From DATDSR01 sp036517855 (GTDB lineage: Bacteria > Patescibacteriota > Minisyncoccia > Phycocordibacterales > DATDSR01): 18,960 bases of DNA. Positions 12,277 to 18,804 of the stretch are shown piece by piece; position 1 is the stretch's first letter, and the number at the start of each line of letters is the position of its first letter. Both the position numbers and the translations under genes were made by a program. The stretch is taken from the NCBI GenBank assembly GCA_036517855.1, contig DATDSR010000026.1, positions 1 to 18,960 of the forward strand, read 5' to 3'. Under the pieces are notes generated by a model. It was not told where the DNA came from. It did not search any database and was given only the letters and a program-made list of their open reading frames with translations.

Positions 12277-13305
12277 ATGTACGCAGATACGGCATTAAAA
12301 AAATATCACAAATACTTCGCACCATTCTTGACCCCGTCTCAAACTAAGAGATTGTTCACAAGGCTGGAGAGAGTTTCTTGCAACATAGCTCCAATAAATC
12401 CCGCCACAGGAAATACGCAAACGAGCGTAAGATGGAAGCTTGATAAGGCGAACCCAAACTACGCAAGTGAAAAAGAATGTCGAGAAATATTTACCGCTCT
12501 CGTTGAGGATCTGTTGGGTTTCTTGGGTGTAAAGAAATTTAAAGCTCGTGGTTATTTACAGACCTACTCGGATAAAAATATCGCGAAAGAGGACGTATCT
12601 AGTTTCTTAAATACTAGCTCTAGAATAGGTTCTCTCGAACTACCTATAGACTACAAAAGGCCACTTAGGGAAGATGGCAAGCACACAAAAGATAATATTT
12701 ACTGGTTTTCGCCTTTTACCAAGATAGTTAATTTAAGAAATTGGGTCGGAAATGAAAATATTGTTACCAAGATACAAGTAAAATCATATCTGACCGACAG
12801 AAGGCAAACAGGCGACTACCAGACAAATCGAGAGATTCGCTGGGAAACACATCCAAAGTCTCCTCAGTACGCTTCGAGAGGAGACTGCATGCTCATTGAA
12901 GCTAAACTATTAGCTCAAATATCCATTTTTGTTGGGGCACCTGACCTACCCGTGGATTTAATCGAAGTTGTAGAGGAAGTATTGGGCAGTAAATTTGTAA
13001 AAGATAGTTTCAAATGTCCCATATCCGGGAAACCAATTTTCTTTAACGAATTTTATGAAAAGGTAGCGAGCCCGGTGCATGGAAGATCAGGTTTCCAAGT
13101 CGGACATTTAAATCCGCTCGCATCTACAGGTCGTCATATTGCATCAAATACATCATGGATAACTGACCTAGGGAATCGTGTTCAAGGAGAATCTTCTCTA
13201 GAGCAAATCACAAATGATATTTTCTTCATGGCCAACTTCCACAAAGAGCGTCAGTCTCTAGATTGGAGTGAAGTTGAATCTATTGCAAAGAAAACACAGA
13301 GTTAA
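12277..13305 (+). CDS. Probable HNH-type restriction endonuclease
   Basis: The 342-residue protein has a long N-terminal region of unknown fold (1-240) and a C-terminal ββα-metal-like nuclease module. Its parts are CPISGKPI (247-254, the Cys-Pro...Gly turn), FQVGHLNPL (273-281, catalytic-type His277), RHIASNTSW (286-294) and LGNRVQGESSLEQ (298-310, Asn300). This matches the H...N...N(R/K)xQG pattern of HNH restriction enzymes. I do not recognise a specific prototype. It is co-transcribed with the controller gene (three-base gap) and converges on the methylase, overlapping it by 26 bases. Cutting DNA at the site protected by the neighbouring methylase is inferred from this arrangement; specificity is unknown. 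Confidence 0.7.
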   Translation: MYADTALKKYHKYFAPFLTPSQTKRLFTRLERVSCNIAPINPATGNTQTSVRWKLDKANPNYASEKECREIFTALVEDLLGFLGVKKFKARGYLQTYSDKNIAKEDVSSFLNTSSRIGSLELPIDYKRPLREDGKHTKDNIYWFSPFTKIVNLRNWVGNENIVTKIQVKSYLTDRRQTGDYQTNREIRWETHPKSPQYASRGDCMLIEAKLLAQISIFVGAPDLPVDLIEVVEEVLGSKFVKDSFKCPISGKPIFFNEFYEKVASPVHGRSGFQVGHLNPLASTGRHIASNTSWITDLGNRVQGESSLEQITNDIFFMANFHKERQSLDWSEVESIAKKTQS

Positions 13306-15253
13306 GTTTATTGACCATTGCAAAAGTGTGTTCTTTTGTCTTTTCCTTTAGAGTAATGATATCTTTTACTTCTTGGTCAATGTCACTAAGGGTTTGAAGA
13401 TTTCGTGGAGTCGGAATTAAGAGGTCATAAATCCTTTTGCCAAGCGAATCTATGATGTCCTGCGTCAGTTGTTTAGACTTAATTTGTCTCTGTACCCATC
13501 GAGATGAAAGAAGTCCTAGTAGGTTATAGGCCGTTAGACCTATTTCGTTAGAAAGCACTCTAATTTTATAAATATGACTCTGATAAATAATCTCAGTATC
13601 AAATTTGGTAATCATTGCAAGCGTTCCAATCAAGTATGTGCCGTCCTTAACCATAAGAATATCACCGGCTTGAATATCCTGTTTGTTTTTTAGCTTCTCG
13701 TAGATCGACCGCTCAACTCTATGCTTTGCATCATTCTTAACCTCCCAATTCGTTAAGTCAGAAGTTCTTATATAAGGTATATCTCCTGTACCATATGCCA
13801 GTTTTCCAATCTCGTCTCCCGTAGAAATCTCCAAAATATTCCTTTCGACAAGCTCCCGAATAGTAACCAAGTGTGAATCAACCGAAAGACTATTTTTATC
13901 ATTTTCTAAATCTGCGTCATAATACTTTGGAGCCAAAATATTATCATCAACACGATCTGCTAGTAGCATGTAGCCTAAATTGCTGCTCTCGGTGTAGGTT
14001 TTATTCCTGAATTTCAGATAATTACTCAAAATTCCAGGAAGGTCATCGTGGGGAATTATGTTTCCCCTAGAATCATGTCCGCACCACTTGGCCTCCGCAA
14101 AAAATATCGACCTTTCAACTGTATCACTACCATCCCTTCTTCTAACAATCATGAGATCCGTCTTTGTATGCGTGCCGCCCTTCCCTGAAATTTTAAAAAG
14201 TGACTCAGGCATGCCAATCACACACTCAACATCGGAATTATTAAGAATATATTGGACTGTACCTTTGTAATTCTTATTCGATAAAAGACTTTCTGGCACA
14301 ACAGTTGCAAGTAGACCTCCATTTTTAAGTGCTCGGATATTTCTTTCCATAAAAATTGCCTGTGGGGGCGTGTTGACGTTTAGGGTATCGGTCTTCTTAT
14401 ATGAACCATTATTACCAGACCATTTGTAGCTTACGGTGTATTGCTTGGCAGTTTCTTCGTCGATTGATTTTATCTTTGATCCAAATGGGGGGTTGGTTAT
14501 TACGAGATCGAAATATCCATCTTTTATTTTTGGCAAGTCTGGGTTACCTACCAAAAGTGAATCGCCATCATAAATATGCGCTACTTCACCGGTAAGCAAC
14601 GTTAAATGGATCTTCGCAAGTCTGGCTAGTTTTTTATCTTTTTCAATGCCAAACATATTATTCTTTACGAAGGATTGGACGTCCTTCTCTGGGTAGCGCT
14701 CCTTAAGGTACAGGTAGGTAGCCGTTAGGAAACTACAGGCACCACACGCAGTGTCTATAATTTTCCATGTGGGTTTTGGATCAACTGCTCTAACCAAAAA
14801 ATCTACTGCAACCTTCGGTGTGAAAAATTGGCCTTCTTGGCCTCTTATGTGATTACCAATGAACACTTGGTATAAAGACGCTACTACGTCTATGTTGTGT
14901 TTTTGGAATTCTCGTAGTTGACGGAGTCCTTGGGCTACGTAGTCTATCGAATGAGGATCTAGAAGTAGCTCCTCATCAGGACCATAAAAATCAGGAAACT
15001 TTGATCTGATTTTTGTAAATTCAGCTCTAAATACCTTAGAATTTTCAAATATGTCTTCAGAAATGCGTTTTTCGACAGTATCACTCAAGCAAAAGAAAAC
15101 TTTAAGAACCTCTTCGAGCAAGGCCTCATCTCGACTCATCCCCACCGCTCTTCCCGCAAGATAATTACGAATATTCCTAATGATAGCGGAAGGTTCGAGG
15201 GATAATTGTAAGTTTGCTTTTTGGTCTTTCATTTCCTGTTGAGCGGGAATCAT
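13280..15253 (-). CDS. N6-adenine DNA methylase (HsdM-like) fused to one HsdS-type specificity half
   Basis: The 657-residue protein has an N-terminal helical region, then the HsdM core: GQFFTP (141-146), the S-adenosylmethionine motif IIDTACGACSF (165-175), and the catalytic NPPF (254-257). Residues about 458-657 look like a single target-recognition half of HsdS: a VTIRELVERNILEISTG opening, IPYIRTSDLTNW (492-503), GDILMVKDGTYLIGTLAMI, and a coiled-coil-like helix at the C-terminus. With one recognition half per chain, a dimer should recognise a symmetric bipartite site (inference). A frame opens as far as 15409, but that passes through the preceding gene's terminator and this gene's TATAAT box. 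I therefore place the start at 15253; 15232 is the other candidate. No HsdR or separate HsdS is present. Confidence 0.9.
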   Translation of the reverse strand: MIPAQQEMKDQKANLQLSLEPSAIIRNIRNYLAGRAVGMSRDEALLEEVLKVFFCLSDTVEKRISEDIFENSKVFRAEFTKIRSKFPDFYGPDEELLLDPHSIDYVAQGLRQLREFQKHNIDVVASLYQVFIGNHIRGQEGQFFTPKVAVDFLVRAVDPKPTWKIIDTACGACSFLTATYLYLKERYPEKDVQSFVKNNMFGIEKDKKLARLAKIHLTLLTGEVAHIYDGDSLLVGNPDLPKIKDGYFDLVITNPPFGSKIKSIDEETAKQYTVSYKWSGNNGSYKKTDTLNVNTPPQAIFMERNIRALKNGGLLATVVPESLLSNKNYKGTVQYILNNSDVECVIGMPESLFKISGKGGTHTKTDLMIVRRRDGSDTVERSIFFAEAKWCGHDSRGNIIPHDDLPGILSNYLKFRNKTYTESSNLGYMLLADRVDDNILAPKYYDADLENDKNSLSVDSHLVTIRELVERNILEISTGDEIGKLAYGTGDIPYIRTSDLTNWEVKNDAKHRVERSIYEKLKNKQDIQAGDILMVKDGTYLIGTLAMITKFDTEIIYQSHIYKIRVLSNEIGLTAYNLLGLLSSRWVQRQIKSKQLTQDIIDSLGKRIYDLLIPTPRNLQTLSDIDQEVKDIITLKEKTKEHTFAMVNKLNSVFSLQ

Positions 15254-15268
15254 CCCACAGTTTATGTA

Positions 15269-15274
15269 ATTATA
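15269..15274 (-). promoter_or_regulatory. -10 box of the methylase gene
   Basis: TATAAT on the minus strand, 15 bases before the ATG at 15253. No strong -35 box is visible 16-18 bases upstream. Its position supports a methylase start downstream of 15269. Confidence 0.5.
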
Positions 15275-15374
15275 GTACATTTTGCTGAGTGAGGAACAGC
15301 GATTATCCACAGGGTTGACGTAATATCTAGCTAAACTACGTAAAAATATGATCGGCCTTTTAATGTCAGTATTT

Positions 15375-15423
15375 AAAAACAGAAAAGCCCCCACAGATGT
15401 AGAGTCCATACGGACTTTTCTGT
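15375..15423 (-). terminator. Terminator of the 15459-16232 gene
   Basis: On the minus strand ACAGAAAAG (15415-15423) and CTTTTCTGT (15379-15387) form a nine-base stem followed by a five-T run. CCCCCACAG (15388-15396) within the loop can also pair with CTGTGAGGG (15420-15428) in an alternative fold. It begins about 35 bases past the stop codon. Confidence 0.65.
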
Positions 15424-15458
15424 GAGGGCCGAAGAACTTATCGGACCTCTGGCTAAAG

Positions 15459-16232
15459 CTAGTTGACCTTCCTGACCGCCCGCCAGTCCACGAGGACGCC
15501 GAACGGGAAGCCGGCCTTGATGCTCATGCTTGGGAAGTTGGGCCCAGTATCGCCCTCGTCCTTCAAGCGCTGGACCGAGACCAGATGGAACTTGTGGCAA
15601 CTCATACCGACGACGAGCTTCCACCTACCCGGCTCCAGAATGTTCGCACCTTCGGGGTAGCAGTCGGTGACGGTCTCGGTGACCTCCACGATGCTGCCGT
15701 TGGGTGGAGCGAAGACATCGCACTCAGTGTTCCCGCAGGTTTGGACGGAGCCGAACTCTCGCTCGATGTGTTGCCTGGCCTCGTCCTTGTCCGCGGTGGC
15801 GTAGATCGGAAGACACGTCTCGGGGCCAGCTGCGCTTGGCAGACTACCACGACCCCCGGAAGTGGAGATAGCGGGCCGGCCGTCGAGGTGGAATTCGAAG
15901 TCGAAGTGGCGGAAGTATTCCTTCTCTCCACTCTGGTAGCCCCTGACCTCGAGGCTCAAACCCGGTCCACCGCGAAGCGTGATGCAGGCTTCGACACGGT
16001 TAGCGTCGCGGAAGAGCTCTCTGACCGACACGCTCTCCTCGTGACAACCGCAGGTGTACTTGCCGAAATCGCTGTAGCAATCGCTGGAAACCCTGCCGCC
16101 CATGCGGTCGGTTCCGAACATCACGAGTTCTCCGAAGAGTCTGAGAGCGGCACGATGCGCCACTGAGTACGTCCTGTTCTCGGCCAGTCGGGATCGAAGA
16201 GTCTTGTCGAGGAACAAACTGATCTTCTTCAT
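15459..16232 (-). CDS. Cysteine-containing orphan protein of unknown function
   Basis: The 257-residue protein starts with a basic helix (MKKISLFLDKTLRSRLAENR). It has a Cys cluster near residues 53-64 (DCYSDFGKYTCGCHE) and further Cys residues in ACITL, ETCLP, TCGNTECD, TDCYPE and GMSCHK. There is no signal peptide and no clear membrane helix. I recognise no family; the spaced Cys residues could bind metal. The start at 16232 is fixed by an AAGGAG Shine-Dalgarno eight bases upstream. A promoter (16330-16358) and a terminator (15375-15423) bound it as a single-gene unit. It is much richer in G and C than the adjoining methylase. The 193-residue open frame on the opposite strand (15585-16166) lacks such signals and is a shadow. 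Confidence 0.8.
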   Translation of the reverse strand: MKKISLFLDKTLRSRLAENRTYSVAHRAALRLFGELVMFGTDRMGGRVSSDCYSDFGKYTCGCHEESVSVRELFRDANRVEACITLRGGPGLSLEVRGYQSGEKEYFRHFDFEFHLDGRPAISTSGGRGSLPSAAGPETCLPIYATADKDEARQHIEREFGSVQTCGNTECDVFAPPNGSIVEVTETVTDCYPEGANILEPGRWKLVVGMSCHKFHLVSVQRLKDEGDTGPNFPSMSIKAGFPFGVLVDWRAVRKVN

Positions 16233-16329
16233 CGCGTTTTCTCCTTTTTGAGTGGGCACGCTAGAGCCCAAGCAGAGAGGACAAACTCCGACGAAACGTC
16301 GGTCTATCTGTGACCCCTCATCTTTCGGA

Positions 16330-16360
16330 AGCATATCAAATCCCTTGACGAAAGTCAAGG
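16330..16360 (-). promoter_or_regulatory. Promoter with palindromic -35 region
   Basis: On the minus strand TTGACT (16353-16358), a 17-base spacer and TATGCT (16330-16335) lie about 100 bases upstream of the 257-residue protein. The -35 region is an inverted repeat CCTTGAC-GAAA-GTCAAGG (16343-16360 on the plus strand), like that at 9629-9642. The leader of roughly 90 bases has room for regulation. Confidence 0.65.
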
Positions 16361-16400
16361 TGCAGTGTCCAGTACAAATGGGGAATGAGTTCGGGGAGCC

Positions 16401-16421
16401 GTGCCCGCCAAGGGCGGGCAC
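16401..16421. repeat. Hairpin in the gene-free region before murA
   Basis: GTGCCCGCC (16401-16409) and GGCGGGCAC (16413-16421) form a perfect nine-base stem with a three-base loop. It belongs to a run of palindromes between 16343 and 16694 that contains no supported gene. Confidence 0.6.
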
Positions 16422-16469
16422 CCCCTGTGCGCGCACGGGAGGGCGGGGCAAGCACAGTTAGATAGAGCC

Positions 16470-16518
16470 AGCCCTTCCCACCAAGGAGGGGTTTGGGGAG
16501 GAATTGGGGGGAAGGGCT
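16470..16518. repeat. Inverted repeat enclosing a potential G-quadruplex
   Basis: AGCCCTTCCC (16470-16479) and GGGAAGGGCT (16509-16518) are perfect inverted repeats. Between and into the right arm the plus strand has four G runs, at 16488-16491, 16495-16498, 16506-16511 and 16514-16516, with loops of 3, 7 and 2 bases. That satisfies the usual quadruplex rule. Pairing of the arms and quadruplex folding would compete. Confidence 0.55.
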
Positions 16519-16541
16519 GATCCATACTTCTCCCGTTCCCC

Positions 16542-16568
16542 CAGTCACGCCATTCATTGGCGTGACTG
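16542..16568. repeat. Perfect 11-bp stem-loop
   Basis: CAGTCACGCCA (16542-16552) and TGGCGTGACTG (16558-16568) pair perfectly around TTCAT. There is no T tract and no adjacent gene end, so a repeat element is more likely than a terminator. Confidence 0.6.
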
Positions 16569-16590
16569 AATAATAGCGCGTCTCCGCCTC

Positions 16591-16694
16591 ACTCTCCGAA
16601 TGCGCCAGAGCAGCAAACCGGTCGGGCATACAAATAACCACAACATTTTGATATAGTAAGAGGACGGCTTGCTGTGAGGGCGCATTCGGGGAGT
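16591..16694. mobile_element. Long inverted-repeat element (MITE-like) upstream of copy B
   Basis: ACTCTCCGAATGCGCC (16591-16606) and GGCGCATTCGGGGAGT (16679-16694) pair at 15 of 16 positions. Pairing continues inward (AGCAGCAA with TTGCTGT, then CCG with CGG). The whole stretch of about 104 bases could fold as one long hairpin. It carries no coding potential I trust. Copy C is also preceded by an inverted-repeat element (11901-11969) at a similar distance. Confidence 0.5.
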
Positions 16695-16720
16695 CTCGCA
16701 TCGCCATCACTCAAGGCCTA

Positions 16721-16900
16721 TCCATATTGCGAACCCCGAAGTCGCGCGCGCAAAAAACAAATACAGCAAAGGCCTTGGGGGATGGCGTGCGGGGTGGGCG
16801 GTACTCCGCACACAGGCGGAGACGCACCGATTTAATAGCAGGGTTTAATCACAGCGGTGTCGTCTCGAAGTAAGTTCGAGCCGACTCGTAGATACTCCAC
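16721..16900 (+). repeat. Dispersed 180-bp element, copy B (complete)
   Basis: This is the reference copy: the last 140 bases match copy A almost perfectly and the full 180 bases align with inverted copy C. Internal features are an outer stem GTGCG/CGCAC around an inner stem CTCCGC/GCGGAG, and a downstream hairpin CTCGAA/TTCGAG. It ends in CCAC, which pairs with GTGG immediately before the murA ATG. In this copy alone it occupies the position of a murA leader. Confidence 0.85.
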
Positions 16901-16912
16901 TAACAAAAGTGG

Positions 16913-18244
16913 ATGTCAACATTTATCGTTAACGGCGGGGAAAAATTAGGTGGTGTTTATGAAGTTTCTGGGGCTAAGAATGCTGGTCCCAAACTTATCA
17001 TTGCCGCCATGCTTAGCGACAAGGAGTGTTTACTGCGCAATATTCCCAGAATTTCTGACACAGAGAAAATTATGTCGGCCATCCGACAGATGGGCGGAGA
17101 GTGCTCGTGGAGCGGTGACCATGAGGTTAAAGTTAACTGCGCTAATCTCAAGGACCCGCACGTGCCCGATGTTGTGTTAACGGCGAGGCACGCAGTGCTC
17201 TTCATCGGTGCAACGCTGGCGCGATTAGGCAAACTGCGGATAGAGAAGATTGGTGGCGACAAAATCGGCAAGCGGCCAATCGATCGTCTGCTCGGAGGTC
17301 TTGAGAGTCTTGGAGCCCAGGTCATTGAGAAGAATGGCGTCCTAGAAATGAGCATGCCAGAGCGGCTAGCCTCGCGCGATTACACCTTCGCCAAGAACAC
17401 TCACACAGGCACGGAGTCGCTTATACTCGGGTCAATTTTTAATTCAGGAATAGTGACAATCAGGAATGCCGCAGAAGAACCCGAAGTAGATAACCTCATA
17501 GAGTTCACAAATGCCATGGGTGCGAAAGTTCGACGCATCGACCCAAGAGTGATTGAAATTACGGGAGTGCCAAAATTACTGGGCGCAGCAACTGGCAAAT
17601 CTATGTATGATAGACTCGAGGCCGCCACAGCGCTTGCCCTAAATGTGATGAATGGTGGGGGAATCGAGGTACGGAATGTAGATCCCAAAATGGTGAAATT
17701 TTTCACCGACGCACTCGAGCAAATAGGCGCATCAGAACCCAGTACCAAGTACCTGGTACCTGTTACCTTGAAGACTGCTGTTCATCCAGGTTTCATCACG
17801 GACCTTCAACCGATCATGAGTTTGCTCTTGGCGTACAAGGGGGGTGGCAGATCGGAAATACACGAGATGATCTACGAGCAACGTTGGAGTGCTCTACAGG
17901 AGCTCGCCAAGATGGGGGTGAAGTATGAACTCTTCCAGCCCGCGGGCTACACAGCCAACGACTTCAACTTCAACGAGCGTGAGTTCCACAAGAACGACCC
18001 ATACGGAGCATACGTTTGGGGGCCAACTGAACTAAGGGCGGCAGAAGTGGAGTCGCGAGACGTGAGAGCGGGTATCACAGTCCTAATTGCGGCACTCTTT
18101 GCCCAGGGCGAGAGCAAAATCAACGACCCAGACAATCACATAGACAGAGGCTACGAAGATATAGTCGGCAAGCTCCAGCGCCTAGGCGCTGACATCAGGA
18201 GAATTGATTCCCCACTTCGCCAAGGCTACGCGGGGCAGGCATGA
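16913..18244 (+). CDS. murA: UDP-N-acetylglucosamine 1-carboxyvinyltransferase, Asp-loop form
   Basis: MurA transfers enolpyruvate from PEP to UDP-GlcNAc, the first committed step of peptidoglycan synthesis. The 443 residues carry Lys22-Asn23 in SGAKNAGPK, the loop IGGDKIGKRPID (113-124), Asp297 in HPGFITDLQP, Arg385 in SRDVRAG and the DRGYEDI end. In the loop Asp116 replaces the usual catalytic-loop Cys (E. coli Cys115). Natural Asp forms such as those of mycobacteria and chlamydiae remain active and are not alkylated by fosfomycin, so intrinsic fosfomycin resistance is expected. The last ten or so residues (SPLRQGYAGQA) come from a repeat element at 18210-18240 that also supplies the stop region. 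No Shine-Dalgarno is visible; element copy B ends 12 bases before the start. Confidence 0.96.
   Translation: MSTFIVNGGEKLGGVYEVSGAKNAGPKLIIAAMLSDKECLLRNIPRISDTEKIMSAIRQMGGECSWSGDHEVKVNCANLKDPHVPDVVLTARHAVLFIGATLARLGKLRIEKIGGDKIGKRPIDRLLGGLESLGAQVIEKNGVLEMSMPERLASRDYTFAKNTHTGTESLILGSIFNSGIVTIRNAAEEPEVDNLIEFTNAMGAKVRRIDPRVIEITGVPKLLGAATGKSMYDRLEAATALALNVMNGGGIEVRNVDPKMVKFFTDALEQIGASEPSTKYLVPVTLKTAVHPGFITDLQPIMSLLLAYKGGGRSEIHEMIYEQRWSALQELAKMGVKYELFQPAGYTANDFNFNEREFHKNDPYGAYVWGPTELRAAEVESRDVRAGITVLIAALFAQGESKINDPDNHIDRGYEDIVGKLQRLGADIRRIDSPLRQGYAGQA
18210..18240. repeat. Repeat element forming the murA 3' end
   Basis: It matches 2914-2944 in atpD at 26 of 31 positions in the same plus-strand orientation. 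It is read here as residues 433-443 of MurA, after the last conserved helix. LRQGYAGQA-like tails of this kind recur on unrelated CPR proteins, in my recollection, which would fit a mobile or amplified repeat. Confidence 0.65.
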
Positions 18245-18245
18245 T

Positions 18246-18273
18246 TTGTTAAATCAGCAATTGGTGATATTAT
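18246..18273 (+). promoter_or_regulatory. Promoter of the coiled-coil gene
   Basis: TTGTTA (18246-18251), a 16-base spacer and TATTAT (18268-18273) lie just after the murA stop. The ATG at 18280 is six bases past the -10 box, so the transcript is probably leaderless. Confidence 0.55.
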
Positions 18274-18279
18274 GATGTT

Positions 18280-18618
18280 ATGAAGAAGAACGTTGGTACT
18301 AAAAGGACAATAAATCTCGACGAGTTCAAGCGTCACACTGGCGTACTTATAGACCATATGGATGATAGGTTTAAAGCCGTTGACGAGCAGTTTAAGATGG
18401 TCGGCGAGCAGTTTAAGATGGTTGATAAGCAATTTAAGACAGTTGATGAGCAATTTAAGACAGTCGGCGCACAGTTCGACGCTCAAAACGAAGTGATCGC
18501 CCAAATGATGGTTGATCCCCAGGAAATAAAATCCGGACTAAAGAAAAAAGTGGATTACGACGACTTTGCAAAACTCGAGAAAAGAGTCGTCAGGATTGAG
18601 GCGCGATTGCATGCCTAA
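18280..18618 (+). CDS. Coiled-coil protein with five tandem heptads
   Basis: The 112-residue protein is almost entirely helical and charged. Residues about 32-66 contain five seven-residue units (VDEQFKM, VGEQFKM, VDKQFKT, VDEQFKT, VGAQFDA), encoded by five near-identical 21-base DNA units at about 18378-18482. Val and Phe fall at fixed heptad positions, so an oligomeric coiled coil is expected. A polar region and a second helix (DDFAKLEKRVVRIEARL) close the protein. There is no membrane segment. I do not know the family; similar short coiled-coil proteins are common in CPR genomes. Its own promoter follows murA directly, and no Shine-Dalgarno is seen. The repeat units suggest copy number can vary by slippage or recombination. 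Confidence 0.85.
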   Translation: MKKNVGTKRTINLDEFKRHTGVLIDHMDDRFKAVDEQFKMVGEQFKMVDKQFKTVDEQFKTVGAQFDAQNEVIAQMMVDPQEIKSGLKKKVDYDDFAKLEKRVVRIEARLHA

Positions 18619-18737
18619 ACTAAATGTATACACGCGCACTGGCCGCGTGTGAGGGCGAGGTTCAGCAGGCGCTGGAATTCCTCGTTTGGCATCACCTCCT
18701 TCACGGTTCATTCCGTAAGAACTATAGCATTTTAATT

Positions 18738-18776
18738 AGAAAGGAGAAAGCACTCATAGAATGCATTCTCCTTTCT
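18738..18776 (-). terminator. Hairpin behind the zinc-ribbon gene (distal)
   Basis: AGAAAGGAGAA (18738-18748) and TTCTCCTTTCT (18766-18776) pair perfectly over 11 bases with a 17-base loop. On the minus strand an AT-rich stretch (AATTAAAAT) follows. It may terminate the minus-strand gene together with 18777-18801, and possibly the plus-strand coiled-coil gene. Confidence 0.5.
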
Positions 18777-18801
18777 GGGGGAGGCCAACTTCGCCTCCCC
18801 C
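18777..18801 (-). terminator. GC-rich hairpin directly behind the zinc-ribbon gene
   Basis: GGGGGAGGC (18777-18785) and GCCTCCCCC (18793-18801) form a nine-base stem with a seven-base loop, three bases past the stop codon at 18805-18807. No T run follows directly; the next hairpin is adjacent. Confidence 0.55.
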
Positions 18802-18804
18802 TTG

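Noticed and set aside
15303..15311. Perfect DnaA box TTATCCACA
   Set aside because: A single box without a cluster, AT-rich unwinding region or dnaA/dnaN genes nearby does not support an origin.
15254..15409. N-terminal extension of the methylase
   Set aside because: It begins inside the upstream gene's terminator and contains the methylase TATAAT box, so it is not likely to be translated.
15585..16166. Plus-strand open frame of 193 codons
   Set aside because: It is antisense to the 257-residue gene that has promoter, AAGGAG site and terminator; long shadows are expected in GC-rich DNA.
16336..16710. Minus-strand open frame of 124 codons
   Set aside because: It crosses four palindromes and the promoter of the 15459-16232 gene; no start signals and no protein-like pattern.
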